A stretch of 18,216 bases of DNA from the NCBI GenBank assembly GCA_003454835.1, contig DMTA01000438.1, positions 1-18,216 on the forward strand, in the 5' to 3' direction. The notes beneath the pieces were generated by a model, which was not told the origin of the DNA, did not search any database, and worked only from the letters and a program-made list of their open reading frames with translations. The position numbers were made by a program, and so were the translations under genes. Of this stretch, positions 1 through 11,483 are shown in pieces; position 1 is the first letter of the stretch; each line of letters begins with the position of its first letter. The stretch comes from Achromobacter sp. (lineage in GTDB: Bacteria > Pseudomonadota > Gammaproteobacteria > Burkholderiales > Burkholderiaceae_B).

Positions 1-855
<855 letters not shown>

Positions 856-861
856 TCAGGA

Positions 862-1752
862 TCAGGCCGCGACGGCCGCCACGCTGGTGTAGGCCAGGCG
901 CACGTAGATGGGCGCATAGGGCTCCGCCTGCGTGATCTCCAGCAGCGATTCGCGCGCCAGTTCGAGCATGGCAATGAAATGCACGACCACGACCGCGGCG
1001 GGTGCGCCCTCGCGGACGCGCTCCATGAAGAGGTCGCCGAATTCCATGAACCGCACGTCGTTCAGGCGGCGCAGAATGTGCGTCATGTGATCGCGAACGG
1101 ACAGTTGCTCGCGCGTGATGTGATGGTGCTGGTTCAGCTTGGCCCGCTTCATGATGTCCGCCCAGGCCGCACGCAGGTCGTCCACGCTGACGTCCGGCAG
1201 CGCGCGCTCGACGCTGAGGTCGGCCACGGCCTGGCTGCTGACGAAATCGCGGCCCAGCTGCGGCATCTTGTCCAGCTTCTGGGCGGCCAGTTTCATCTGC
1301 TCGTATTCGAGCAGGCGGCGGACCAGCTCGGCGCGGGGATCTTCGGGCTCTTCGCCGGTGTCGGTTTTCTTGACCGGCAGCAGCATGCGCGACTTGATCT
1401 CGATGAGCATGGCCGCCATCAGGAGGTATTCGGCGGCCAGTTCAAGGTTGGTGATGCGGATCTGGTCCACATACGACAGATACTGCCGCGTGACATCCGC
1501 CATGGGGATGTCCAGAACATTGAAGTTCTGCTTGCGGATCAGGTAAAGCAGCAGGTCCAGCGGCCCTTCGAAAGCTTCGAGGAAAACTTCTAGCGCATCG
1601 GGCGGGATGTACAGATCCGTCGGCATCTGGAACAGCGGCTCGCCGTACAGACGCGCAAACGCCACGCTATCGATGGTGTCGGGCGTGCTGTCGACGGACG
1701 GTTCCACTAGCTTGGCCAGGGCATCGCCTGGCACCGAGGGGTTCTGGACCAT
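862..1752 (-). CDS. scpA: Segregation and condensation protein A
   Basis: Kleisin subunit of the SMC-ScpA-ScpB condensin complex, which bridges the SMC heads and supports chromosome compaction and segregation. The 296-residue product has the hallmark FEGPLDLLLYLIRKQNFNVLDIP segment (shown here only as a landmark) near residues 55-77, then LELAAEYLLMAAMLIEIKSR, the N-terminal kleisin helices that contact SMC. The C-terminal part (VVVVHFIAMLELARESLLEI) is the winged-helix end that binds the other SMC head. An N-terminal extension of about 45 residues ahead of the core is, from memory, usual in betaproteobacterial ScpA. The frame is open upstream to 1971, but that would overlap the DUF3460 gene, so ATG at 1752 is preferred. 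No good Shine-Dalgarno is visible, and a later ATG at residue 43 is possible. It sits 16 nt after the DUF3460 gene and ahead of panC. Confidence 0.93.
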   Translation of the reverse strand: MVQNPSVPGDALAKLVEPSVDSTPDTIDSVAFARLYGEPLFQMPTDLYIPPDALEVFLEAFEGPLDLLLYLIRKQNFNVLDIPMADVTRQYLSYVDQIRITNLELAAEYLLMAAMLIEIKSRMLLPVKKTDTGEEPEDPRAELVRRLLEYEQMKLAAQKLDKMPQLGRDFVSSQAVADLSVERALPDVSVDDLRAAWADIMKRAKLNQHHHITREQLSVRDHMTHILRRLNDVRFMEFGDLFMERVREGAPAAVVVVHFIAMLELARESLLEITQAEPYAPIYVRLAYTSVAAVAA

Positions 1753-1768
1753 GTTTGCCGCAAAGGTA

Positions 1769-1957
1769 TCAGTCAGCCTGATACACGTACGGCCTTTGCG
1801 CCACGCGCGCCGCGCGGAAGCCTTCGAGCAACTCCTGATCCTGCGGTTTGTCCCAGAGGCGGGCGCGTCCCTCGCGCTGGCGCTCTTCAGTGCCAGGGTG
1901 GGATTTCTTGAAGTCCTTGAGGAACTGGGTGATCTCGGATTCGTAGTTGGTCGCCAT
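1769..1957 (-). CDS. DUF3460 family small protein
   Basis: A 62-residue, highly charged soluble protein with no signal peptide or membrane segment. The sequence (MATNYESEITQFLKDFK near the start, then KSHPGTEERQREGRARLWDK) matches what I recall of the DUF3460 family of short betaproteobacterial proteins. Its function is unknown; it is probably mostly helical. It is the first gene of the minus-strand DUF3460-scpA-panC set, and the same order in related Bordetella/Achromobacter genomes is recalled rather than checked. The next gene, scpA, begins 16 nt after its stop. The ATG at 1957 has only a weak ribosome site. Confidence 0.85.
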   Translation of the reverse strand: MATNYESEITQFLKDFKKSHPGTEERQREGRARLWDKPQDQELLEGFRAARVAQRPYVYQAD

Positions 1958-2055
1958 GACGCCAATTTCATTAGGTTGCAGATGTCTCGAGTTTACTTCA
2001 CGGCGGCCAGATCCCCAGCGTTACAATCGTCAGGCTTCCACCGCAGCCGTCCGAC
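1958..2055. promoter_or_regulatory. Divergent intergenic region with a candidate promoter for the MFS gene
   Basis: 98 bases between the DUF3460 gene (minus) and the MFS exporter (plus) must hold both promoters. On the plus strand TACAAT at 2022-2027 is a fair -10, about 28 nt before the ATG. The best -35 is TTCACG at 1997-2002 with a long 19-nt spacer, so the call is weak. No regulator operator was recognised, and no convincing minus-strand promoter was found. Confidence 0.35.
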
Positions 2056-3496
2056 ATGCCCGCAGAATCCGCCGCCGCAGCCAATCCCGCTCCCCCCTCA
2101 ACCCTGGATGCGGTGCGCGCGGCGCGCATGATTCCCTTCATCGTCGGCTGCGCGCTATTCATGCAGATGCTGGACGCCACGGTCGTGGCGACTGCCCTGC
2201 CCGCCATGGCCCGGGCTCTGGGATCCACCCCGGTGCGGCTCAACGTGGCCATCACCTCGTACCTGCTAGCCGTCGCCGTCTTCGTGCCGATCAGCGGCTG
2301 GGCGGCCGACCGCTACGGCGCACGGCGCGTATTCATTACCGCGATCGGCCTGTTCACCCTCAGTTCCGTCGCCTGCGCCATCTCGCAGGACCTCCCCCAG
2401 CTCGTGATGGCCCGGATTGTCCAGGGCATGGCGGGCGCCATGATGGTGCCCGTGGGGCGGATCATCCTTTTGCGCACCGTCCCCAAGCAGGATCTGCTCA
2501 AGGCCATGTCCTTCCTGTCGATCCCGGCGCTGCTGGGACCGGTGATCGGACCGCCGCTGGGCGGTTTCATGGTCACGTACATGTCGTGGCACTGGATCTT
2601 CCTGATCAACATCCCGATCGGCTTCCTGGGCATCTTCCTAGTGCTGCGCTACGTCACGGAAATCCGCGAAACCGGCACGCCCCGGCTCGACTGGATCGGC
2701 TTTCTGCTGAGCGCCGGCTGCCTGGCCACGCTGGTCACCGGCTTCGAGGCCATCGGCCGCGACGTGATGCCGCTGCCCATGCTGCTTGGCCTCATCGCCG
2801 TCGGCATCGTGTGCGGACTGCTGTACGGCGTGCACGCCCGGCGCACCGAACATCCCATCATTGATCTGTCCCTGATGCGAATTCCCACGTTCGCCATCTC
2901 CACGCTGGGCGGCAACCTGTGCCGCTTCGCGGTCGGCGCCACGCCATTCCTCTTGGCCATGCTGCTGCAGGTGGGCTTTGGACTTTCGCCGTTCTCGGCT
3001 GGCCTCATCACCTTCGCCAGCGCCGCCGGCGCGCTGCTGATGAAGTTCGTGGCGACACCCATCGTCCAGCGTTTCGGCTTTCGCCGCGTGCTGACCCTGA
3101 ACGCGCTGCTGACAGGCGGTTTCATCATCGTCTGCGGCGCCTTCAACCCGGCGACACCCGTATGGCTGATGATCGCCATCCTGCTGGTGGGCGGCTTCTT
3201 CCGGTCGTTGCAGTTCACCGGGGTAAATACGCTAACCTATGCCGACATCCCGCCCGCCAAGATGAGCCGCGCCAGCAGCTTTTCGGCCATGGCCCAGCAA
3301 CTGGGGATCACGCTGGGCGTCGGGGTGGCCGCGGTCACGTTGAACATCAGCATGTCGCTGCGCGGCGCCGAGACGCTGGCCATCAGCGATGTGGTTGCCG
3401 GTTTCATCGTCATCGGCCTGCTGTGCATGGCATCGACTTTCTCCTTTAGACGCCTCGACCCGCTGGCCGGGGCACACCTGAACGGCGCGAAAAACA

Positions 3497-3510
<14 letters not shown>
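2056..3510 (+). CDS. DHA2-type MFS drug exporter (EmrB/QacA-like)
   Basis: A 484-residue inner-membrane proton antiporter of the 14-helix drug:H+ antiporter-2 group. Motif D1, [13 protein letters not shown], is at residues 39-51. Motif [12 protein letters not shown], is at 81-91 in the cytoplasmic loop between helices 2 and 3. The R120/G-rich motif B stretch ([12 protein letters not shown]) follows, and the antiporter motif [11 protein letters not shown], is at 161-170. The remainder is a regular series of hydrophobic segments, ending in a short polar tail rich in Asp/Glu. The substrate cannot be read from sequence. No emrA-like membrane fusion partner or TetR/MarR regulator is adjacent, which is unusual for emrB loci. 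Its stop overlaps the glpK start by 14 nt, so the two are probably translated from one message. Confidence 0.9.
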
Positions 3511-5023
<1,513 letters not shown>

Positions 5024-5263
5024 CGATTTCGATCAGGATCGAGGACGGATACCGCGCCGGATGGCGACGGCGGAGCAACGATGACGCCTCCACCCGCCAG
5101 CGCAGATCAAATCGATCGTTCCGAGAAACTCCCGAGAACAGGTCAGTTTTCTTCATTATTAAAACTCTTCTGATTTACGAGCAATATCGGCGGCTTTTAA
5201 AAACGGTAGCGCCAACTGGCACCAAGGACGACCATCGCGGTCTGTCGCTACCGGAAGCTCGTC
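5024..5263 (+). promoter_or_regulatory. glpK-vgrG intergenic region, probable vgrG promoter zone
   Basis: This 240-base gap is the likely left edge of the T6SS cassette. It holds an AT-rich patch at 5146-5205, unlike its surroundings, with TTTACG at 5174-5179 and TTAAAA at 5197-5202 (17-nt spacer) as a tentative sigma-70 promoter. Upstream, CCGAGAA occurs twice (5121-5127 and 5132-5138), 11 nt apart, a possible activator site. An inverted repeat TCGATC-AG-GATCGA lies at 5029-5042 just past glpK but has no U-tract, so it is not called a terminator. The vgrG ribosome site GGAAG sits 6 nt before its ATG. Confidence 0.3.
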
Positions 5264-7336
5264 ATGCCCACCCAATCCGATCTGCGCTTCACCTTTACCG
5301 TCGGCGACGAGTCTTTTGAAGTCGTCGAATTCACGTTGCAAGAAGGGTTGTCCGAAACCTTTCTGCTCCACATAGACCTGGCTAGCGCCCATTCGGCCGT
5401 CGACTTCGGCCAAGTGCTGGACCGCGCCGCGCTGCTGACCATCTGGCATGCAGACACGCCCGTCCGGTACGTGCACGGCGCTATTTCCTCCTTTGTTCAA
5501 GGCGATACAGGCTTTCGGCGCACGCGCTATTCCGCCGTCGTCGAACCGAGTCTGGCACGCCTGAAGCTCAGTTCCGACTGGCGCATCTTTCAAGGCATCA
5601 CGGTCCCACAGATCGCCGAAGGCGTGCTCAAGGCGCATGGCGTCACCCTGGACTACGAACAGCGGAGCACCACCGAACACCAGACCCGCGAATACTGCGT
5701 CCAGGCCGGCGACACCGATTACCTCTTCGTCGAGCGCATCATGCGCGAGGAAGGCTTCTTCTATTCCTTCCGTCATGGCCCCGAAGGCCATCAGCTCGTG
5801 CATAGCGACCGCCTGTTCATCCACGGCCGCGTAGGTGGCGAGCCGGTGCAGTACAACCCCGCACCCGGCGGCGACCAGCCGCAGCCTGCGTTGCGCCGTT
5901 TCGCGTACACCGAGAACGTGCGCACCGCGCGCCAGACGCAGCGGGACTACACTTTTCACAACCCACGCTACGCGCACCAGCACAGCCGCGATGGACAAGA
6001 CCTCGACCATCAGGGCCGCCGTTACGAGCGTTACGACTATCCGGCACGCGCCAAGTTCGACGAGGCCGGCAAACCCTTCACTCAGAACCGCCTGCGCGGC
6101 CACCGCCGCGATGCGCGCGTCGCGTTCGTTGAAGGCGATGACCCGCGGCTGCAACCGGGCATTTCATTCACCCTCGCCGGTCATCCGCGCGAAGACCTGA
6201 ACCGCGGCTGGCGGCCCGTGCGCATCGTCCACCGCGGCATCCAACACACGAGCCTGGCCGAAGATAGCGCCGAGGCCTCGCGCGGCACGCATTACCGCTA
6301 CGAGGCCGAGCTGGTCCCGGACGACGCCGAGTGGCGTGCGGAACCGCTGCCCCGGCCGCGCATCGATGGCCCGCAGAACGCCGTGGTGGTCGGCCCGCCC
6401 AATGAAGAGATCTATACCGATGAATATGGACGGGTGAAGGTGCAGTTCCCTTGGGACCGTCTCGGCAAGGAGGATCATTTCAGCTCCTGCTGGATCCGCG
6501 TGTCCCAAAACATCGCCGGGGCAACGTGGGGCCATATGGCCATCCCGCGCATCGGCCAGGAAGTCATCGTCTCGTACTTCGATGGCGATCCGGACCAGCC
6601 CGTGATCACCGGCCGGGTCTACAACCGCCTGCAATTGCCGCCTTACGAACTGCCGCGCCACAAGACGCGGATGACCATCAAAAGCAACACGCACAAGGGC
6701 GACGGATACAACGAACTGCGGTTCGAGGACGAGAAGGACCAGGAAGAGATCTACGTCCATGCACAAAAGGACCAGAACATCCACGTCAACCACGACGAGT
6801 CGACGTTCGTGGGCCACGACCGAAGCGAGCAGGTCGAAAACGATGAAACGATCACCATCGGCCACGACCGCAAGGAGACCGTGGGCAATGACGAACAGGT
6901 GAACATCGGCCAGGACCGGCGGCACGACATCGGGCGGGATGACTTTCTGACGGTGGGACGTAACCACACCATCCACACCGCCAAGGATCGCACCGAGGAC
7001 GTGGGCAACAACCGCCGCGACAAGACTGCTGCCAATCACTGGGTGAGTATTGGCGGGCACCAGGAACAGACCGTCGAGGGGTACTCGGAGCTTCAGGCCG
7101 GCCAGGCAATCCGGCAGCGCACGAAGGTTTATGAGATTCAGGCGGCGGAGAGCCTAATCTTGAAAGGGCCTGGGGGGACGATTCGTATTGACGGGTCGGG
7201 CATCACGCTGGATGGGATTGCCATCCTGATCAAGGGGCCGATGAGCCAGAAGGGCGGTGGCGGTACCAACAGCCTCTCACTGTTCGGCGAGGCGCTTGAA
7301 GGTCTGGACGCGGATTGCGCGGAGCGCAACCGATGA
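5264..7336 (+). CDS. vgrG: Type VI secretion spike protein VgrG (TssI)
   Basis: Trimeric needle tip of the type VI secretion system, fused from gp27-like and gp5-like modules, which punctures the target and carries effectors. In the 690 residues, about 1-365 are the gp27-like base (DSRL-type phage baseplate domain; the YCVQAGDTDYLFVERIMREEGF stretch is typical, given only as a landmark). About 370-460 is the gp5 OB fold (EYGRVKVQFPWDR, then GHMAIPRIGQEVIVSYFDGD, PVITGRVYN). About 475-650 is a beta-helix of short repeats such as VGHDRSEQVENDET and IGHDRKETVGNDEQ. It ends with a Gly-rich tail and no extra catalytic domain, so it is a structural rather than an 'evolved' VgrG. Its stop overlaps the next ATG (ATGA at 7333-7336). 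The start is supported by GGAAG 6 nt upstream. Confidence 0.96.
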   Translation: MPTQSDLRFTFTVGDESFEVVEFTLQEGLSETFLLHIDLASAHSAVDFGQVLDRAALLTIWHADTPVRYVHGAISSFVQGDTGFRRTRYSAVVEPSLARLKLSSDWRIFQGITVPQIAEGVLKAHGVTLDYEQRSTTEHQTREYCVQAGDTDYLFVERIMREEGFFYSFRHGPEGHQLVHSDRLFIHGRVGGEPVQYNPAPGGDQPQPALRRFAYTENVRTARQTQRDYTFHNPRYAHQHSRDGQDLDHQGRRYERYDYPARAKFDEAGKPFTQNRLRGHRRDARVAFVEGDDPRLQPGISFTLAGHPREDLNRGWRPVRIVHRGIQHTSLAEDSAEASRGTHYRYEAELVPDDAEWRAEPLPRPRIDGPQNAVVVGPPNEEIYTDEYGRVKVQFPWDRLGKEDHFSSCWIRVSQNIAGATWGHMAIPRIGQEVIVSYFDGDPDQPVITGRVYNRLQLPPYELPRHKTRMTIKSNTHKGDGYNELRFEDEKDQEEIYVHAQKDQNIHVNHDESTFVGHDRSEQVENDETITIGHDRKETVGNDEQVNIGQDRRHDIGRDDFLTVGRNHTIHTAKDRTEDVGNNRRDKTAANHWVSIGGHQEQTVEGYSELQAGQAIRQRTKVYEIQAAESLILKGPGGTIRIDGSGITLDGIAILIKGPMSQKGGGGTNSLSLFGEALEGLDADCAERNR

Positions 7337-8277
7337 TAGCGGCACCCATCATTGCGTTCGCCGAGCAGATCAAAGCGCTTGGCGATCATCTTCATCTGCT
7401 TGTTGACCCATTGGCCGGATGCGACCCGGCACATCCGCTAGCCATCGAATCGCTGGTCCACGCCCTGGGCGAGGACGCTGTGGTCCGCGTTCCAAGGCCG
7501 GACCTGGCCCACACGCCTGAAGCCTGTCCGGCCCTCGTGCAACTTGGAACTTCGGGAAACGCGACACGGAAGCGGCTTCTGGAACTCAGTGCGTTCAATG
7601 CAAGGGAAGATCTCGCCTACGGCAAGCGATATATCTGCGGGTGGCTCGCCAGCCCGGAATTGCCGGAAGCAACCGCACGGCACATTGCGGCGCAATGTCG
7701 CATCACTTCGTCCAGCGTACGCAAATCGACAACGCCGTGGTTCGAACCCGTGCGTCTGGAGTTGCTGGCCGGCGCGCTCGGACCTCAAACAGGGGCCGTG
7801 CTTGCGCCTATCCGCGCGTGGTTGTTCCCCACCAGTTGGGGCAGCTTTTCGGTTATACGAGGCAACTCGACGATCGCCGGCGAGCATCACGCGGACTTGG
7901 TCCGCCACACCCAGCATGCCGCGCGATTGGTGAGCGACTTTCTGGGCATCTGGCGGCTCGCGCAACGTCAAACGCTTTCGTTCGCGCCGTGGCGCTGGAC
8001 TGGCCCCAGTCCTCTACCGCCACAGGCGGGTGTACATGCCTTTCGTCTGGTCCGTGATGCCCAGCAGTTAGGTCTGCGGCAAGACCACGACATCTTCACG
8101 CTCAGCCTGTATCGGGTTTGCGTTCACCCCCTATTGCCCAAGCATCCGGACATTCACCGCCACATTCTGGACGCAGCCAATGGCAATCACGCACTGCAAG
8201 AACGCTTCCAAGCGTATGACGACGCCGCCTGGAGGCGAATTTTCTCCTCACTGCCCCGGGCGAAGGACTATTCATGA
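7333..8277 (+). CDS. DUF4123 T6SS effector adaptor/chaperone
   Basis: A 314-residue soluble protein resembling DUF4123 (Tap/Tec) adaptors, which hold a cognate effector and load it onto the adjacent VgrG tip. The order vgrG-DUF4123-effector is itself strong support. The N-terminal part HLHLLVDPLAG is the usual first strand of the domain, and the PIRAWLFPTSWGSF stretch near residue 155 and the helical C-terminus also fit. Start ATG 7333 overlaps the vgrG stop (ATGA) and has GGAG at 7321-7324, 8 nt upstream; an in-frame TTG at 7315 is less likely. The stop overlaps the effector start, again ATGA (8274-8277), implying coupled translation and matched stoichiometry. No catalytic motif is seen. The DUF assignment rests on memory and context. 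Confidence 0.85.
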   Translation: MIAAPIIAFAEQIKALGDHLHLLVDPLAGCDPAHPLAIESLVHALGEDAVVRVPRPDLAHTPEACPALVQLGTSGNATRKRLLELSAFNAREDLAYGKRYICGWLASPELPEATARHIAAQCRITSSSVRKSTTPWFEPVRLELLAGALGPQTGAVLAPIRAWLFPTSWGSFSVIRGNSTIAGEHHADLVRHTQHAARLVSDFLGIWRLAQRQTLSFAPWRWTGPSPLPPQAGVHAFRLVRDAQQLGLRQDHDIFTLSLYRVCVHPLLPKHPDIHRHILDAANGNHALQERFQAYDDAAWRRIFSSLPRAKDYS

Positions 8278-11200
8278 GCCTTAGCACGACCCTGCGCCAA
8301 ACGATCAGCCACGCCGCGCCCAATCCGACGGACGCCTGCAACGCCTGCGAGCGCACCGGCCTGCCCATTCTTCCTTTGCGCGCTGCGTACGCACCGGCGC
8401 CCGGACAAACATACCGTCGACAGCCTGCCGCGCGCAACGAGCCAGCAACGGTTCGGATGCAGTTGGACCAGCCTCGCATCTTGCGACGAGGATATCTGTA
8501 TGTCCTGCTCGATGAGCTGTGTTGGCAGGCCTACGAGGTGACGCCTGAAGGCGCGCTCCGCCAGTTCCGTCCGTTCCAGGTTCCACGGGATGAGCCCACT
8601 CCGCTAAGCGAGTCATGCGTGCACCGGAACCACGACGTCACCGCCTCGTTCATCAATATCGACACCGAAAAATTCTCGACCGCGTGGATAGCAATCGCGA
8701 ACGATCCCTGGCCCGAGAGCGTGCTGAACCAATACCTATGCGCCAAGGCCACTGACGGGACGGATCCCAAGGAACGCTTCTACAAGCTTGACCTGAAAAG
8801 CGCGCGCGAGAACCCGGGCAGTGTCGGTATTGCGATGACCGAAGACAACCTTGGATTGGATTCCGTGCTGGAGTACGCGGAAGTCACCGGCGGTGATTTC
8901 AATAGCGTTCACGGTTTCTACTCGCGTAATCATCGGCGTGGGGCCATGGCAGGCCACGTCCGAACGATCATCCAGCGGGAAGCCCTTCAGAACGGCGTAC
9001 TGGCGTTGGTTCTGCCCGACCCGATCGGCGTGGTGCAGGAATGCAATGCGCAGCGCGTCGCCTTGTTCAGAGAGATGCAGGAGTGGCGCGCCGAGCCTCA
9101 GCGGCGGTTCGAGCTCTTTACGTCCCAGGCGCTGCTTGGCATCAAGGAACTTCATGACGCCTGGGCTTCAGCCGAAGCAGAAGAAGAGGCGAAGGCCGAA
9201 GAGGCGTATCGTCGCGAGTACAACAGCAGTCTGATCCGCCAAAGGTTTACCTATCCTCACTTGGATGTAGCGGCCGATGCCGCGCGCAGAGCGAAATCCA
9301 AACAGGCTGAGGCAAAGAAGCGTCTAGAGAAGCGCTACGACGAGCGCGCTCGAGCCTCTTTTGAGAAGGCCTATCTGGCCGCGCAGGGCAATTGGCAAAC
9401 GGCGGTTGACCGAGTCGGCGAGTTATACGTCAGAGAATATCAATCCCGGCCTTTCCAGCTAGCTGCCCAGCACGATTACAGCGCCACGTCCTGGCGTTCG
9501 ACGGAGGGCTTTATTCGCATGCTCGGCCTTTGCCTTGCCGGTGGCCCCACCGAAACAATAAGGAAGGACGATGAGCAACTGGGCGCGACCCAACAGCTAT
9601 GGAAAGCGCAGCTGGAGGACCCAAGAAGCTTTCTATTTCAGGCTCTGCTGGCAAAGGACACTGCATTACTGGCGCAGTTGCAAACTGCACTGACGGGCAA
9701 TGATCTTGGCAAGGTCTATGCCACCATCAAGACCGTGATCGGTACAGAAGAAGGCAAAACGCTGATGGTCGCTCCCGTGCAGCAGGCCGTCGGTCAGCTG
9801 CTCGCTGCCACGGCCAATGCCAGTAACGCGCTGGGAAAGCGACTTGCCTCCAAAACGCACACGCTCGTCGGTCACGTGCACAGTGCAGCCTTCCTGCGAT
9901 ATGCGGGGCAGCACGTGACGCAGATCGTCGTGTCACTGAAACTCGGCGAGTATCTATCGCTGCTCAACGAGACCCTGCAGGAAGGCATCGATAAGTTCAT
10001 CGCCCACATGGACGAGAATTTCCGCAAGCCGGCAGCGCAAAAGATTCGGGCGATGGTCGTGAGCGGCGCCATTGCCATCGCGGTTCCCGGCAACCACGGC
10101 AAGGTCGTCGACTTGATCATCTGGTCGCTGGAGAGTGCCGAGGCGCTGCAGGAACGTCTGAAGAAGCTGCGCGGCACCGCCACCAAAAGCGTCACCGAGG
10201 CCTTTCGCGCCGTGAGCGTTGGCGCCGCGACGCTTCAGACCGGCGCGGTTCAACTGGTAGGCACGCTTGCCATTGGCGCAGAGGAAGCGAGAGATCTCGC
10301 CCGGGTAGCGATGCAGAAGATGCGCACCGCCGTCGTTTCAGCGGCGCCCGGAAGCGCGAACCTGCTGCTTGGACTTGGCAGCCTGTGGTTTCAGCAAGAC
10401 AGCCTGCGGAAGAACTATGCCACGTTGCTCTCAACGTCTGACAGTGAAAGCGCGGAAGCGCGGGCAGCAGTGTGGTCGTCCTCCATCGGCGTAATGGGTG
10501 CCGGCGTGGAGGTTTTTGGCGTGGGGATTCAGTTATTGCGGCCGGATATGACCGTTACCGTGAGATCGAGCGGAGGCACGAAAACCGTCATGTTGGGGAC
10601 CCGCGTCGCGCAATACGGCGGCGCTATTGCAGCGGTTTCGGGGCTGATGGATGGAGTCCAACATATTTTCGCCGCCATTCGTGCAGGCGCTGACGGAGAT
10701 TCGGAAGCGCAAATTTACAGCGGTTTAGCAACTATGGCTGCGCTTGGCTCATCAATCACAGGAATTGTCGGAGCCCTTGCCCCCAAAGCAACTTTACTAG
10801 GACCTATTGGTGTCGCTATTGCCTTAGGGGTGCTTGCATACATCTGGGCAACTCAAGCGAAAAGGGAGCGATCCTCGTCTCTCGAACTATGGGCCCGCTC
10901 CAGCCGATGGGGGTCACCAAGCGAACATAGGCGGTGGACCGCTGCATCAGATTTCGACACGGCCGTGGGGGCTCTTAATGCCGCAGTGCTAGGGATGACA
11001 GCTGAGATGGAGGTCAAAACGCAGTTGGTTAGCAAGAGGGATGCCTCATTTCCCACTGACGACCAGGCGGACTGGAAAAGAGTTCGGATATGGGCTGGAG
11101 AATATATTATTTATCAGATATCCCTTCCAGGGTATGAGGAAACCTCATCTCGCTATCATTGGGCGCTAACGGTCTATCGCCCCGGCGAATCGCAAGGCCA

Positions 11201-11483
11201 AGTTATTGCGTCCGGCGAGAACGGAAAGCCACCAACCGAAACTCTATCGCCGCCCCCCATAAAAAATTCCGATTATTTCGTTAATACCACAGCGCCAACC
11301 ATCTCTTCAGACGAAAAAACAAGAACTTTAATAATTAAGGGCGCAATCGCGTTACACACGATTCACAGCATTCACGCGGTAAAGCTGGAAGCACACTTTT
11401 GGCCCGATAAAAATGACCATTCGGGATTCGCCCGCCTGCTCTCTCAAGAAGACAAAACAGATAACCGAGGATGGAATAACTAG
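8274..11483 (+). CDS. MIX/VasX-like T6SS membrane-disrupting effector (BTH_I2691-type)
   Basis: A 1,069-residue predicted T6SS toxin. Residues 22-36 (CNACERTGLPILPLR) and 70-78 (LRRGYLYVL) match the N-terminal region of VasX/BTH_I2691-type effectors; the latter fits the MIX consensus hRxGhhYhh exactly. About 290-375 is very charged and Ala-rich (EAEEEAKAEEAYRREY and later), probably coiled coil. From about 590 to 862 there are several hydrophobic segments (for example VSGAIAIAVPG, then AAVSGLMDGVQHIFAAI, and GLATMAALGSSITGIVGAL followed by LLGPIGVAIALGVLAYIWA), suggesting colicin-like insertion into the target inner membrane. The last ~205 residues are a separate polar domain of unknown role. 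It is delivered with the adjacent VgrG and DUF4123 adaptor. The ribosome site is GAAGGA just before the ATG. The 3' third is visibly lower in GC than the 5' two thirds. The pore-forming role is inferred. Confidence 0.85.
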   Translation: MSLSTTLRQTISHAAPNPTDACNACERTGLPILPLRAAYAPAPGQTYRRQPAARNEPATVRMQLDQPRILRRGYLYVLLDELCWQAYEVTPEGALRQFRPFQVPRDEPTPLSESCVHRNHDVTASFINIDTEKFSTAWIAIANDPWPESVLNQYLCAKATDGTDPKERFYKLDLKSARENPGSVGIAMTEDNLGLDSVLEYAEVTGGDFNSVHGFYSRNHRRGAMAGHVRTIIQREALQNGVLALVLPDPIGVVQECNAQRVALFREMQEWRAEPQRRFELFTSQALLGIKELHDAWASAEAEEEAKAEEAYRREYNSSLIRQRFTYPHLDVAADAARRAKSKQAEAKKRLEKRYDERARASFEKAYLAAQGNWQTAVDRVGELYVREYQSRPFQLAAQHDYSATSWRSTEGFIRMLGLCLAGGPTETIRKDDEQLGATQQLWKAQLEDPRSFLFQALLAKDTALLAQLQTALTGNDLGKVYATIKTVIGTEEGKTLMVAPVQQAVGQLLAATANASNALGKRLASKTHTLVGHVHSAAFLRYAGQHVTQIVVSLKLGEYLSLLNETLQEGIDKFIAHMDENFRKPAAQKIRAMVVSGAIAIAVPGNHGKVVDLIIWSLESAEALQERLKKLRGTATKSVTEAFRAVSVGAATLQTGAVQLVGTLAIGAEEARDLARVAMQKMRTAVVSAAPGSANLLLGLGSLWFQQDSLRKNYATLLSTSDSESAEARAAVWSSSIGVMGAGVEVFGVGIQLLRPDMTVTVRSSGGTKTVMLGTRVAQYGGAIAAVSGLMDGVQHIFAAIRAGADGDSEAQIYSGLATMAALGSSITGIVGALAPKATLLGPIGVAIALGVLAYIWATQAKRERSSSLELWARSSRWGSPSEHRRWTAASDFDTAVGALNAAVLGMTAEMEVKTQLVSKRDASFPTDDQADWKRVRIWAGEYIIYQISLPGYEETSSRYHWALTVYRPGESQGQVIASGENGKPPTETLSPPPIKNSDYFVNTTAPTISSDEKTRTLIIKGAIALHTIHSIHAVKLEAHFWPDKNDHSGFARLLSQEDKTDNRGWNN
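9720..9937 (+). repeat. Effector segment duplicated as a remnant at 12306-12527
   Basis: This internal effector segment (residues about 482-555, including QLLAATANASNALGK) is the intact counterpart of the degenerate copy at 12306-12527. The match is long and near-exact in places, for example across CAAAACGCACACGCTCGTCG and GCAGCACGTGACGCAGATCG. Confidence 0.85.

Noticed and set aside
1947..2864. 305-codon open frame overlapping the MFS gene
   Set aside because: Out of frame with the transporter, Arg/His/Pro-rich, and starting inside the DUF3460 gene; a shadow.
5029..5042. Inverted repeat TCGATC-AG-GATCGA after glpK as a terminator
   Set aside because: The loop is only 2 nt, the stem is short and no T-run follows. 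It may be a coincidence of GATC-rich sequence.
5213..5235. TGGCAC as the -24 half of a sigma-54 promoter for vgrG
   Set aside because: The -12 GC/TTGC element is missing at the right spacing.
5159..7060. Minus-strand open frames (331 and 298 codons) opposite vgrG
   Set aside because: Val/Ala-rich shadow translations with no family features; vgrG is unambiguous on the plus strand.
7150..7336. VgrG C-terminal effector domain
   Set aside because: After the beta-helix only a short Gly-rich tail of about 40 residues remains; no catalytic domain fits.
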